Shown: one piece after another, positions 1 through 13,700 of the stretch
Layout of the letters: each line of letters begins with the position of its first letter
How positions within the stretch are numbered: position 1 is the first letter of the stretch
Assembly: GCA_964019425.1 (NCBI GenBank)
Contig: OZ025826.1
Span: 248,001-312,000, forward strand
From: Flectonema sp. DT1601
Lineage: Eukaryota > Euglenozoa > Diplonemea > Diplonemida > Diplonemidae
DNA length: 64,000 bases
Direction: 5' to 3'
Position numbers and translations under genes: made by a program
The notes under the pieces: model-generated
Databases searched by the model: none
What the model was told of the DNA's origin: nothing
What the model saw: the letters and a program-made list of their open reading frames with translations, nothing else

Positions 1-2080
1 ACTGCGAGTCTCCCTTCACCGTCATCCCGGCCACGTCGATCACCGCAACCGAGATGTTGAACTTGTTCCCCGGAGGCATCGGGTTCTGGAACTGAGTCGG
101 CAGCCCGCACACCCCGTTCGGGCAAGCCTGGCTCGACGGCAGAGGCGGCAGCGACGACGGCGACGCCGCCACAGGCGGAGGCAGCGCCATCCCGATCCCG
201 TCGATCCTCTGCATGTTCACCTCCACCAAGAAGCTCGCATCCTTCCTCGCTCCCGGATCCACGCTCTCCCCCTTCCGGTCGAACCCAACCGTCGTGAAAA
301 GCACCCGTTTCAAACCGTCTCCCGCACCGTCGAACACGATCTTGCTGAACCCGTACATTCCCCCCGACAGTTGGAACTCCAGGTTGTTGCTCGTCGTCTT
401 CCCGTCGATCAGCCATCCAGAGGTGTCGCAGTTTGCGAGCCCCGACATCTCCGTGTGCTTGCACCCCCCGCCCGAGATGCAAGTGTCGTACACCCAAGGC
501 TTCCCCGACCTCGTAGTCGAAATCAACTTGTCGAGGTTCAGACACGGGATCGCCACCGGAGACATCAGCACCATCGCGTTGCTTCCCAAGTCCTCTTGGT
601 GCCACACCTTCTTCCCAGTCACGTCCAGCGCCATCACGTTCATCTTGAAAGGGAATCCGTGTACCCAGTTCGCCACTCGCCTTCCTTCCTTCATTCCCAT
701 AGGCTGTTCCCATCCGTACCCGCCGCTGTTTCCACCCTGTGCCGGTCCGACTGGTGCATTGATGCTCGAGTTCTTCCCCCCTGATCCTGATCCAGACCCC
801 GGAGGTGGCGCACCACCGAACCCGCCCACCACGTGCAGCGTCACTCCCTTCCTCACCACGTACAGTGGACCCACTTCCGCCACAGTTCCGAACACCGTGT
901 CCACGATCGACTTGTCCGCCTGCACCACCGGTGCCGTCGCCTGAACCGTGAAGTACCAAGGCGAGTGCTCGCAGATTCCGATCACCCCGCTCGCCGTCTC
1001 ACACGACGGCAGTCGGGTGGTCTCCGTCGGATCCAGCTTGAACGTCACCACTCCCGCCTTCGCAATCGAAACCTGCTCTCCCCATACCGTCTTGAACGAC
1101 GGAAACGAGCTCGAGTTTCCTCCACCACCACCACTGCCTCCAGGTCCCACCCGAGACCCCGTCAGCTTCACCGACATGTGGTAGTCTCCGGAGATCAACG
1201 ACCCGCTCGTTGCGTCCACCAACTTGAAAGACAGCGCCGATCCCATCCCGACCACCGCCGCGTCCTTCCCGTTGATCGTCCTCCCCATCAGACGCGTGAA
1301 GTTGCTCGCCGCCGCCAGGTTCGCCCCCGTCGTCGGGTTCACCTCGATCGCCAACGGTGACTCCACCGTCACGTCCAACTTCGAAGTCGGGTTCACCTCG
1401 CTCGTCGTCCCGGCCGCGTCCACGATCGGAAGCCCCCCGATCGCGGTCTTCGGAATCGCGCATTTCCCGTCGGTCGTGAAGTACCCTGCGAGAGTCGCCG
1501 TGTCTCCCCCGCTTCCCACCGTCACCGAGCACGCCGCACCCGAAGTCCCCGCCGGCGACATGCACGTGAAGCAGTTCGGAGGCGTCATCGAAGCCCCCGT
1601 CACCGTCACCTGCGCCGCCGTCCACGCCGTCGCCATCTGTCCGTATCCGCTGAACGTCTTGCTCGAGTCCCACGCCCTCAGCCCCAGCAGCACCGTACGG
1701 TTCGACACCGAGTACGCCGTCGCCGTCCCCGACGACACCCCCGCCGAAAACGTCGACGTCGCGTCCCACTCCCACAGAGTCATCAGGCTGTTCACCTTGT
1801 ACTTCAAACTGAAAGTCTGCTCCGTGGCGTTCGCCAATCCCTCCACCACCGCCGTCGGCGGGCTCACCGTCACCGCACACGTGCACGCTTCGCCAATCGC
1901 GACCGCCTCCACCGAGAATTTCGCCACTCCCCCCTTGAAGAACGCCGACTGCGTCACCGCCACGTCGCACTTCGTCGAAGCCGCCCCAGTCGCCGTCGAG
2001 GTGCACGCCACCGCCGCCGTCGCCGGTTCCGCCACCCGTGACATCGACAGGTACCAACTCTTGTCCGTCGAAGTCGCTCC
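1..2080. repeat. Long direct repeat, left copy
   Basis: Positions 1-2080 match 57349-59428 with a constant offset of 57348. I found no mismatch in any stretch compared, and the six-frame translations agree throughout. Divergence is abrupt after 2080 (59428). The left end is cut by the window, so the true repeat may be longer. Confidence 0.93.
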
Positions 2081-2724
2081 GACGTCGACAACCCGAACCC
2101 CTTCCTCGTCTGCAGCGCCGTCGCTCCCTGCACGTACCCACCGCAGTTGTCGTCGTACGTCGACGACCAAGCGAAGATCTTCACAGTCATCGCCGTATCG
2201 TCCGACACGTTGAAGTGCTTCACCGAAACCTGGTCGATCACCGAAATCGTTTTGATCTGCACCCGAACCTCCTGCCCCTCCGAGAACGTCGATGGCGCGA
2301 TGTTCAGTGTGTAGTTGTGTCTCCTCACCGTCGGCGACAGGGTCAGCGACGCCGTTCCCGTTGGAAGCGAAAGCGACTGCGTGAACGTCTGCGTCCCCGT
2401 CGGCAGCGACATGCTCACCGTCGCCGTCGGCAGAGACAGCGACACCGTCTGCGACGCCGTCCCCGTTGGCAGCGACTGCGACGTCGTGATCGTCGAGCTC
2501 GCCGACAGGGAACCCGACAACGAAAGGGAATCTGAACCACTCAAGCTCGCACTCATCGAACTCGACGCACTGCCGGTTGGAAGTGACAGCGATACCGTCA
2601 ATGAATCCGAAAACGTCGACGACAGAGAAAACGTTGCCGTCCTCGTCGCCCCGCTTACCGGCTCTACCATCGTCATCATCATCCACATCGCCGTCGTAAT
2701 AAGAAGCTTCAACTTCATCCTCAT
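1..2724 (-). pseudogene. Giant Ser/Thr-rich surface protein gene, copy 1, frame-broken and running off the left edge
   Basis: The gene reads leftward from an ATG at 2724. The first residues form a signal peptide (a basic start, then a hydrophobic Leu/Ile/Met stretch ending near VSG). About 100 residues of SLSLPTGTAS-type mucin-like repeats follow, then a beta-type segment containing NYTLNIAPSTF. From 2080 leftward the DNA is the same as the second copy at 57349-59428, but the frame used there (DKSWYLSMSR...) is one register off the frame carrying the signal peptide. The N-terminal part therefore does not read into the body. No convincing splice pair sits at the join. Compared with the second copy, at least the 1,500 residues upstream of this point are missing. 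It could be a recombined pseudogene or an assembly join. A possible splice acceptor (gccctcactacag) lies about 50 nt upstream of the ATG. Its GC-rich codons contrast with the AT-rich neighbours. Confidence 0.6.
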
Positions 2725-3480
2725 CTTCGGGCAGCTCGAACTCTTCTCTTTAAGACTTTCTTAGGTTGTTGTCTGTAGTGAGGGCACGACTTCTCACTTT
2801 CCAATATTTTCTCTCTTTTTTTTGTTTTTTTTTGTGTGTTGTCTTTGTGTTTTTTCAACCACAAATTACCTTTTGCAGGTAAGTAAGCTGTGAGGGTGGA
2901 GGGTGGAAAGAAGATTATGCTTAGATTTTCAACAAACATTAAAAGAAGAAACTCAACTCAACTTAACTCAACTCAACTCAACTTAATTTCAATCCCTCCT
3001 TCAACCTCTTCCTCCCTCCTGCCTTCTGGTAGCTTCCATTCCAAGATGTCTTCAGCGTGAAAGAATATAAAATTACCATTTGGTCTGTACCTCTATTTTG
3101 CGACTTTTGCCTATCTTGAGGAAAAGAGTTATTTGTTAAAAAATTAAGTAACGCGATGAAATTAAAGTATAAAAGAATTTTTCTATCTAGTCAACATTAG
3201 CTGCTGGAGTGTTACTGACCCAAAAAAAGTGAGTCTCTGCGATGCGGATGTTTTTTTTTTTTTTTTTCTCTCTCTCAAAAAAAGAAAAAAGGAATGGCTG
3301 ACAGGTATTAAATAGAAATAACGAAAATCTTCAAAATAAAAAAAATAAAAAAAAATAATATGGTATAAAAAATTCCAATCCCATAGAAGTGTTCATCTGA
3401 GCATTGTCGATTTTTATATTTTTTTTCCCAAACCTCTCTCAGCTAATTACAGTAATCCTAAAGTAGTATCAGTTTGGTAA
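2725..3480. other. Intergenic spacer with a pentamer repeat and homopolymer tracts
   Basis: This is the 5' flank of the surface-protein copy and the 3' flank of the next minus-strand gene. It holds poly(T) near 3250-3267, A-rich stretches near 3336-3356 and the ACTCA-type repeat at 2951-2985. No supported coding region is seen. Confidence 0.6.
2951..2985. repeat. ACTCA/ACTTA pentamer microsatellite
   Basis: Seven tandem pentamers of ACTCA with two ACTTA variants, seen directly in the sequence. Confidence 0.85.
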
Positions 3481-6400
3481 TTACAGTTTTGGAACCCACT
3501 TTGCTGCCCATATGGAATCATTGAATAAAAGAACAGTGCTGTTTGTGTAATGGTTGAAAAGTAAAGTTTTGATGAAGTGGAAAAAAAAAAAAAAAAAAAA
3601 AAAAGAACATACCTTCCCGCAAGGACAATGCAAACTAATATACGAATAGCTTCCGTCCATGATAAGAAAAAGAACACAACCAGAGCAATAATCGAGTATG
3701 GTTTACCTGTTCTCCCACTTTGTCTACGAGTCGTCGGATCCTCAAACAAATCCAAAGCAATACCGCAAGCAATAGAGATTGTAATAGCACAGATTGATCC
3801 TTGAATTGAGAAAGTCATGACTGACCTGTTCAATAACTGAGGTAGTTCATCCATACAAATCGGATATAATATTGAGAGGATCGATGCAACGAAAGGTGTG
3901 AAATAACGAATCGGATGCTCTGGATTATTCAAACCAACGAAAATAAAACCATCATCACTCATCAACAAGAACAAAGGTGACATTAAAACAGGTAAAACCT
4001 TGTCGTGAACTCCAAAATCAACTTTTAATACCAAAAGAGTAATGAACACCTGAATGATCGCAACGTTGCTTAATAATCCAAAATGTGTTCCGCTGTGAAG
4101 TTTTTCTCTCATACTTTGAACTCTTTCAACACTTTTTGGTATCAACACTGGAGACTCTACCAGTTTTAATTTAAGCAATCCAGCAGTTAAAAGATTAACT
4201 CCAACACTTAGAACAAGAACAGCGTCTTGACGTTGCATTATTATTTCATAGTGTAAGAACGCATCAAATTCCTCTGGAATGAAATACTGCGCGCTGACAA
4301 GAGTGACAAGCATAGAGACAAGTGCGCAGGTGTAGGCTCCCCAGACAGAGTTGCTATCTTCGTCTTGTGCGGATAGATTGTAGTGAACAAGATCAACACC
4401 GAGTGCTACAAGTGAAAACACTGCTGTCACTGATATAAAAACTAACAAAGTAGGATAAGGATAAAATAATCCACAGTAAGACATTGAACAAGACAGTGAA
4501 ACAACTCCCCACCAAAGCATCCTAACTGGACCAGAATCTGGAAGAGCTGAAAACCCTCCCAGAAGAGTTATCGCCCAAGCGATGATTGCTAGGATACCAA
4601 TATAAATAGCCCAAAACGGTGGAGTGTACACACCAACTTCTAAAGAACTATCTTCTGTTGTACTCGGATCGAGAAATGCTATCACAGCTCCAACAAATAA
4701 AATCCCAGCAGTGACGCGTCTAAATACACTTCCAGAAGGAACCAAAGCACTCATTGGAAGGCTTAAGATTCCCGCATACATCAGCGATAAGCCTATTAAC
4801 CTTCCACTACTAACTTCACCATCTTGGGTTAATAATTCCAACAACGCCAACACAATTGAATTTCTCGATAGCATTGCAACAGCCACTGCGCATATCATAT
4901 AAACAAATCCAGCAGGTCCAGTTTTGGTTCTTCGTTTTTTTTGAAGTCTCTCGTAGTACAACTGCATTACGATTGAACACATGACTGCACACATCATGTG
5001 AGTTACCATTAGAGAGTACTCAGTGTTGTCGTGATCGTATAGTTCACTTTCCTTATCAGGTAGCGTCGTAACCATCGCAAATAAATAAAATTTTCCCAAA
5101 TAAAGTCCAGCAAGTGTCTGTGTTGTTAAATTTTTGAAGTTTTTCAGTTTTTTTTTTTTTTTTTTTTTTTTTCCCGTCTACAAAGGAAAATAATAACATA
5201 CCGCAGCTTCACCCTTACCCAGTTTGTTATTGTGCCAAAGCGTTTTTGTGAAGTAAGCACCCCACAGTGAAGTTGCCATCACACAGTAGGATGGGTAAAC
5301 ACTTTCTGGTTGACTGTAGAGGATGTGCTCAATAACTGAGAGAAACAGAACCTTTTTTTTTTTTTTTTTTTTTAATTATTTTTGTTGTTAGTTTTCAAGA
5401 ATAAAATAAAGAACAACATAAACAAACCTGTTGGATCAAAAGCAGAAACAGAGTAGAAGACTTGTGAGCGTAATTCCTTCTCGCAACCGGAAATATCACA
5501 CACTGCAGAATGAATAAAAAATAAATGTGAAACGATAGCCTGTTTTTTTTTTTTTTTTTTCTTTTTTCCCCCCATCATGCCAGAGCGCACGACAGGAAGC
5601 AGGTAACACTTTTAAAGATCCACTAGTTGTTTAAGAAAACATACGTTTGTAGGGAGATGACCTTAGCTCCGTCGTAGACTTTGAAGTCGACTTGAAGAAA
5701 TGAAAATGATCTGTGCATCCAAACAATTAGAAACAAAGACGCCGTTACCGCAAACAAAAAATAATCCGCCATCCTCGACTGATCCACACAGTAACATATC
5801 AAAGCAGATGACGCACACGTCGCTTGGAGTATACCAAACCCACCGACACCAAGAGCATACGTAAACGATACCGATGCCATCAAACTACACAAAAACATAA
5901 CGTACCACAACGAAGATGTCTTTCCAGTACCACTACTGGCTAGTCTAATTGCTAAGAACAATGTTATCGATCCGCAATAAGCAGCTAAACAGATAAATAT
6001 CGCAGCCTGAGTTGTTCCGTGAGTCGTAAACAAGTAAGCAAACCTTCCAAACAGAAGTCGATAAATAATCCAATGTAGACCTACGAAATATGATCCTCCG
6101 ACGATTACGATTCTCATTTCAGTCAAGTTGAGAACATCATCAGCGATGACGTCTCTGTTTTCAGGTTCAACAAATGGATTTGAATGAAGAAACCAAAGAC
6201 TACGAGGAGGGTCTAGAAATAGGTAGAAAATAGGAATCGAAATCAAAGTAAACAATCCCAAAATATGAGGACCCGAGAATGCATCTTTTGGATGACTAAC
6301 GCTATGCAACATCATCGGCAGAATAACAATAATCAACGTAAAAGTAAAAACTTCTGCCCTTCCGTTAATAAATTCTTCCTTCCTAGCCGCAGGGTGTAAC

Positions 6401-7062
6401 GCTGTTTTTAAAGCACTTTTTCTCAACGTATAAAATGTTCGATGAAGAGCACAGCATACTATTGAAAATAAAAAAGCCCCTACCTGAGAACCAATCAGCA
6501 TTAGGATTGTCGAATATAAAAGAGGAAGGCAAATAATTGGAGTCAATCCCAGCAGTAGTCTCTCACAGATTAGAGCGAACTCTGGCACTTCGACTTGTAG
6601 TGTAGTGAATTGAACAGTCGCGAATAACCCGACGAGGAATAATAAAAAACAAGAATTTAAAATAACGAACGCCGACAACCACGATTGTGATATTCCATTT
6701 ATGTTTGAGAACACCAATCCAACAACAACAGAGGAGGTTGTCATCCAAACAGCTGCGAGGGTCATCTTTCTTGAGTTCGTATAGTCGAATATATAAGCCA
6801 TTACTACTCCGCAAAGTAAAGTAGTCAATACTCCCTTCCCAGCTATTGATAAAACTGGTAAGAGACAGGATAAAAATAATATCGTAAGCTCAGGTATGCA
6901 GTTAAGATATCCAGGAGTGAATTCTATTTTGTAACCTCGTTCTCGTCTACTTCCTGAAACATCTGTTTGATCATCTCCCTGAACTTGTCTTCTCCGAGTG
7001 GAGACATTATCGTACGGGTCGGTAGACAATGCGGCGTGCACCGGGTAGTCCGGTGCCGACAT
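3481..7062 (-). CDS. Large polytopic membrane protein, five exons, function unknown
   Basis: Starts at ATG 7062 with MSAPDYPVHAALS. Inferred exons are 7062-5645, 5502-5428, 5335-5202, 5117-3613 and 3538-3481. Donors are GTATG or GTTTG, and acceptors are pyrimidine-rich CAG. Exons 2 to 5 join in one frame and give a natural end, IWAAKWVPKL followed by TAA at 3481. Without splicing, the last intron would read as poly-Phe. The junction between exons 1 and 2 is one base out of phase as I place it, so that boundary is uncertain. The product is about 1,060 residues: a charged cytosolic N-terminus of about 50 residues, then many hydrophobic helices in both large exons. The short exons 2 and 3 encode a small Cys-containing loop (CDISGCEKEL). 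I recognise no family. A GTAAGT at about 7366-7371 (minus) could be the donor of a 5' UTR intron. Confidence 0.7.
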
Positions 7063-7733
7063 TGTACTCTTTTCTTTGGGGTGGTGAAGAAAGAAAAATG
7101 ATGACTAATCGACCTTTAACTTAAACAGGACCTGCTACAATGAAACATGATTCGGTTTTCATGTAAAGAAAAGACCAACAGTTGGCTGCCGGGGAATGTT
7201 TTATATCATTTTGGTAGAACTGTTGAAGAAATCAATGTTTTAATCTAAAAAAATCTGGAAAAAAAATGAAAAAAAAAAAAAAAAGGAAAAAAAAAACTGA
7301 AAAACATAACTAGCAACAGCAGGCAAAACGAAGACACCAGGCAAAGCCAGCCAGTCTCCTAATCAACTTACGTGAGCGTTTCGTTTTTGGCACTCGTTAG
7401 GTTAAGTTTTTTCTTTTTTTCTCCATCTCATTTATCCTCATTTTGTTTTTTTATTTATTCATTGTCGGTACTTTTGGTTTTTATTTTAATTTTTTTTTTC
7501 TTGCGTATGTTTTGGTTTTTCCTCTTCTTTTTTTTTTTTTTTTTTTTTTTAAAGTGTTTTTTTGTTAAATCTAGATAAAAACACACACAAGAGAGTCATG
7601 GCTCACATACGAAAAATGGTGTGGTGACTTTTGCCAAATGTAAACATACTCGCTAATGAAATAGAGATTTGTAAACAATTTAATTTTGTTTTTTATTTTA
7701 TTCTGTTTGAATAAACAGAACAGACACAAAAGA
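7063..7733. other. Intergenic spacer between polytopic protein and IP3R-like gene
   Basis: AT-rich, with poly(A) near 7269-7285 and poly(T) near 7529-7550. It contains the likely 5' UTR of the gene ending at 7062 and the 3' UTR of the gene ending at 7734. Small ORFs here are homopolymer-driven and not supported. Confidence 0.55.
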
Positions 7734-10700
7734 CTAAACACCTGACAGATTTCTTTGGAAACAACCTCTAGCACTCGATGTGTTCAAGTCTCTAAAAGAA
7801 CTGCTTCTCGTACGTCTGGCATGTGGGCTGTCATCCACTTGGGGAAGCTGTCGTTGCAATGCACTAACAGCTCCAATAACATCTCTGAACCTGCTCTCTA
7901 GTTTTCTATTTTGAATCTTTTGTTCCGACCACAGGTCGTTAATCTTCTTCTCAAGTGCGATCTCATGTCTGGTCGCCTGCTGTCTTCCACTTTTCTTTAC
8001 ATCTGGTTCGTCAGCTCCAGCAACATTCTTATTTTGTAGACATATCGCTCGGTTTGCAGGGAAAAAAGACAAGTCCAGAGCCTTCATCAGGTTCCATACG
8101 TATGATTCTTGTCCAGTAAACTCTGATTCTTCTTTCGTGCGAAGATGGTGAATGAAATAAATATAACACCACATGTTGTGATCTCTTTTGATGTGGCAAT
8201 CGAATCCAGTTGCATGTCGATCGAACTCTGTTGACTCAATTCCTGTGTTGAGTTACTAACTGCTAAGCAGACTGGAGGCTTAGTAACTGAAAAAGACATT
8301 TAGTCAAAAAACTATTTTCAGTAATCAAACCATAAATGATAAAAACAATTAAAGAAGCATACCACAAATAAAACAACGAGTCCTAATCTCTTCCTCAACT
8401 TTCTGTTTCTCCGCTCTGAGTTCAGCGAACGTATCAATAATAATACCAAATATGATGTTTAATAAAATGACGACGACGATCACAAAAAATGAAAAGTCGA
8501 AAGCCATCCTCAAACCATACATAGTGTCAATATGACCATCGCCATCAACATCAAAGCTGGGAGGGTCCTGTGTGTGATGTGTTTTCGTATTGGGTAAAAG
8601 AAAAACAAATGAGAATTAATAATAAAAAACCAACAACCATACCATTAAATCTGAAATACCTCCGAGTGCAATCCCATTGAAGAAAGTGTGAACAAAAGTT
8701 CTAAAAAGAGTGACAGCAGCCTCATCATGATTTTGATAACTCTCTCGAAAAAATGAATGCCCAGCAACCGCAAAATGAAAAACAATAATAACGGCAAGAA
8801 GACCAGTCAGTAGTAACGATCTTCCGTTCTTTGTAATGGACCTGATAACAGATTGTAATATCGGAGAGTTCGTTACAATAGAAAACAACTGTCCCGTGAA
8901 GAATAATGGAGAGACAGCCAATCCCAACAATGAACACAAAACCATAAAACAATGACCGTTAAACTGAGGATCCTTTACAAGGCATTGCATCACAGTTATA
9001 ATCTCCGTGTCTCTGGTTGCGACGGCATTTAAATCTTCGGCAGACTCACCTCCAGTTGCGGTTGAGAAATTTGCTTTAAACTTCTTAACAGTTGGTGACA
9101 AGGTAGGACTTGGTTTCTTTAAGGGTGAGGAGTTCGGATTTCCGAATTTATATGGTTTTAATCCTGGTGAGAACTTAAAGGTTCTGGTTGCGCATAAGTC
9201 TCGTTCATCTCCAAAGAGAGGAGAGACAACATTTGGTGATGACGGAGCTTCACTTGATGAAGGGTCAAATGATGTTATCGCGTTGAGATTTTCAAATTTC
9301 AGCGACGGAACTCTAACTGAAACACTTTTATGAGTTCCTGCAGATGCTCCAGATGCTCCCGACGTAGCAATATCAGGAGAAGACAAAGCACTGATAGGAG
9401 TCGCTGATATTGGTGGCGGTCTCAACTCACCTGATCGTCTTCTCCAAGGATTTGGAGTGACACCTGGTGATCCTTTATTACCGGATCCTGGATTCGATTC
9501 ATTCATATCATCGTCTTCATCATCAGACCAGGTCCTCGCTTTACTTCTTGGTTTAGTTGATAAGAAGAATTGACCAGCAGTATGAGACTCACCAGCAGCA
9601 CTACTTTGTGATCCTCCATTATTTAATTGTAATGATGTTCTACGAAGACCGCTGATACTCGCTCCTAATTTAGATTCGTTTACTCCGAGTGACATTGGTC
9701 CACCACTCGACATAGCACCACCACCACTCATAGAACTTCCAATAGAATGACGTGCCTTAGGAACATGAATTGGAGTCATATCGTCAGTAGTCTGTAGTCC
9801 TGCGAGAATACCAGCATCAGAGACGCTACCAAGACAGGGACTAGATCTCTGACGACCTCTGTTGTTCATTGCAGCGAGTGATGGAGATGGTGATTCTGCG
9901 AAAACAGATTTTCTTCTTGGAGACCGTTTCGGTCTTGGAGAATAACAAGTAGTGGTGTAAACAGAATTAGATATTCTATCTGTATCAGCCTGGACATCTT
10001 GAGCTCTTCTGAGAGCTAACAGTCCTTCTGGTCCTACTTCGCTATTAAGTCGATTCCATGTTCCTTTTTGTTCATCCTTTTGTTGAGTGTGAGCGAGGAT
10101 TGGACCTTGAGATGCAGCTCTGTGAACCAATGACACTACCGTCAATACTAACTGAAAGAATCCAACAACAGGTATGGTTATTAACGATCCTATTTCCAAC
10201 GCATTTAGAATAGCTATCAAGACTGACAGCCACACTGTTGAGTTATGAACTTCAACTGAACGACGTTGAATCCAAACAGCAGTAATCTTCATAAGACCTG
10301 CGACGTAATTATTTTCAGACAGATCTTGTTTTCCTTGATGGAGAGTTTTACTGCTGAAGTACTTGTCGTTGAACCACATTTCGTACAAGGCGTCATCAGC
10401 TTTTGAGAAGAAGGACGAGATACGAGATCCACTTGTTTCTCTGTCGACGTTCCATAAGATGCTGTCACGAGATGCTTTGCTCAAATTTAAACAGAGTTCA
10501 GGTATCCTAAAGTAGACCCTTTGAAGCCTTCCTTCTCGGGCTGCTATTTCTATCCGGCCAGTCATCGCGTGAAAGTATGTGTAGCCATTCTCATTGCGCA
10601 TGAAATGTCTATTTTCAAGAAGTATGTTGTGCTGATCAAAAGAAGACAGCGTCTCCATGAATATAAAAAGATTAAATCCAAGTTCAAGTGCCGTGTCTTG

Positions 10701-13700
10701 CTGATCGTCATCAGTTGGTCCTCTTTTTCTATTTCTCCAACACATGTCTAATGCGGTTCCTATTTGTTCTAAATCAACAGTTTGAAGTAACACGTTTGGT
10801 ACTTTCGCATCTTCGCATCCTTCAAGAAGAGACAACAGAGTGATCGTCGCAGCATTTTGAACTTCATCAGTCTGCTCTCTGCTGATTCTTCCTTCAGTGG
10901 CACGCTCGTATTCTAAATTTAGAATATTGCTTACCTCTCTTGCAAGATGAGCATTCACTAACGATTCTTGATTCTCTTGACAAGGTCCTTGACAGTACTC
11001 TGTTAGGGAATTGAAACATTGCAGCAGTAATTCAAACAACACTGATCCATAACACGCTGGAGGGACTGATATGAGTGCTTTTAATACCATTAATGATTCT
11101 TTTACTAAATCAACGCTGTGGAGATTATCAGGTTGAGAATGAATATAACATTGAAGTTCTAAATTATGACCTTCACAGAACAGTTGAAGTAGACGAAGTG
11201 TTCTGGTAACATTTGATAATTTACTTTCTTGGTGAACTCTTTCTGGACTTATCTGAAATCGTAATGAGTTGACGCCCAGGTCAGCTAATCCTCTTCTCTT
11301 TTCCTTTACTTCCAATTCCTTCAGTTCTGCTATCGCTTTGTGAAGTTTATTTCTAATACACTGAAAGAAAGCTTCGTCACTAAGAGAATCGAAATATGAC
11401 ATGAGCTGGGTTTGAACTTGGAGGTTTCCTTCTTCCAGAAGAGCAATTCCAAATATGAGAGCTTGTTCAACGACGTCTTCTTTTGGAGCCTCAATAAGTG
11501 ATGTCATTAAAAGAGTACATCCAAGTCTATCGAGGTGGCATTGCATTGATTTCATTGCAGCTTCTCCACCAGATTCTTTCTCTGACCTGATTAGGTATGT
11601 GAATACTCTCAATACAAAACAAACAGAGAACGTGTCGTCGAAATTGTTAGCAAAATGATGTACAAAGTGTGTTACTAGAACCCCATCTCTTGGGATCTGA
11701 CCAGGACTAGGTCTAACAGCAGTGTTTGTAACGTCTTGTTTTATGATCGAGGCTAAGGCGATGACTGCTGAATTTTCAGCCAATCCGTGTCCATCAAACT
11801 TATTAGTGAGAATATCATCATAATCATCTGCTAGACAATTACACAGCAGTGAGAATGCTGTTTCGAATAGCTCATCGTTTCCTCTGTACATTGTGACCTC
11901 TAGTAGAACCTTTGCAAGTCCACGATTTCCTTTTAAACAACCTTTTCCTTGAATGTTAACCATCAGATTATCAACCCAGTCAGACATCTTTATTCCGTAT
12001 TGCTGAGTTGCTTTTAGTAGTTGACAGGCTACTAATTTAACATCCATCACTTTCTTATTTTGATCGGTGGCTTGGAATTTTGTGTCTTCAGAACCTTTTC
12101 TAGGAAGGGCGTCAACGATTGCTTTTTGCCACATTAATGAACCAACGTCTTTCTGCAAGAAGTGTCCAATGAGGCATGCTGCTCCACTTGTTAAAGTATC
12201 AAGATGGATCTCGTTAACGGCATCAGTTGAGGCATCCAGTAGCTGACATAAAACTGGTGCCAAGTTTTGAAGTTCTTCAGGGGCAAATCTGCCGCTTTCA
12301 ACGAGTAGGAGGAGGCATTTTAAAGTTTCACAGACTTGTTCATTTCGACTGGTCTTTGGGATGCATAAAGTGGTGTTGCGAGCAACGTCTTCACACAGAA
12401 GTCGTTTCCATCTCTGCATCAATTTCACGGATGATATTTTTGACGGAATTAAATATAGAACTCTCGCCAGTGCGAGGAAACAAGTCCGAACCGCATCACC
12501 TAACATCGCATCACTGCCGTGACCTTTTTCAAGTGCAGTGAGAATGTGATCTCTGGGGATCAGTTCAGCTACTCGTTTACTACATTCTGGATTTTCAGCA
12601 CACAAAGCCGCGAGTAGATTTAATTGTCTTTCAAAGTACTTAACGGCGTTGTATGTTCCTGAGCTTATGAATTCTTGAAGAGGAACCCATTGACGTCCTT
12701 CAAAGAACATTGGTTCAGTTTTATCTAAATCACCTGTAGTTGGAGTCACTAGACCATGAGCGAGTATCATGGAACTGTCTCCTTGTTCTGCTGCTGATTC
12801 ACTTTCTATTCTGAGAAGTTCGATTTCTAATTGTCCAGTCTGAGTGTGAATTCTTGTTCTGTGAAGTAGACTTCTTTCAGTATCCTGAAGTAGTAATACT
12901 TCATTACAAACAAGACTCTGAGTTCTAGTGATACCCTTACCACAACAAACACACAGAGCTGATAGAAGATTTAAGTAAGATGGAGACCTTCCGTAGTTCG
13001 GTACAAATCTAACAAAGTGTTCAATAGTTTCATCTTTTAGTGAAGCCAACACGTTGGGATGATTGTGAACGATGGCGTGAATAGTGTCACTCGCATTCAA
13101 ACGATATCCACTTTGTCTTTCAAAAAATGATATATACTGAGACACTTCTTCACTTACCTTGTCACAACCAGCGACCATCTGCATTATTAAACGATGACCT
13201 AGTCTTAGTATTACACTCAGAGCTTCATATTGTTTAGGACTCGATAATGATATTCCTCCTTCTTTAAAAGGAGCTGAGAGTAGTTTGTAGACGATGTGGT
13301 GAATGCCTTGTTCGTATAAAAGGATTTGCCTTCTCTTTATCGGTGCCAACTTACAAATGAAAACAACTTTAGCTGAGGACACCGCACGTGCTAAGGATAT
13401 CGGGAGATTCGGTCTTTTGTACGTTTCAGTGATTGGAACCTGTGCCAGGAATGCAATTAAATCTGCTAAGGCTGTGGTGGTGCTGGCAATAAGTCTGTTG
13501 AGCGAGGCTTTCCAGGAGGCTTTCGTAAGCTGATCAATTTTTTCTTTCAATTCAGGACCAGCGCTGACGCATGCCTTCGCGATTCCCTGTTTTGAGAACA
13601 CATCACTCGACAGTAAGCCAGACCTCTTTAAGTATTTTCCATTCATATACCAAAGCGGAGCCTGACTTGGCCGAGGTGGAATATGAGCACTCGAGTTTCT

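Noticed and set aside
999-2141. Minus-strand Gly/Asp/Arg-rich frame overlapping the surface gene body, repeated at 58347-59465
   Set aside because: It is the wrong register of the same coding strand. The frame that copy 2 keeps open for 2,500 codons is the real one.
3600-3640. Poly-Phe stretch and alternative C-terminus of the polytopic protein
   Set aside because: It is the reading of an intron (GTATGTTC plus a T-run). Splicing to 3538 gives a more natural end and a stop at 3481.
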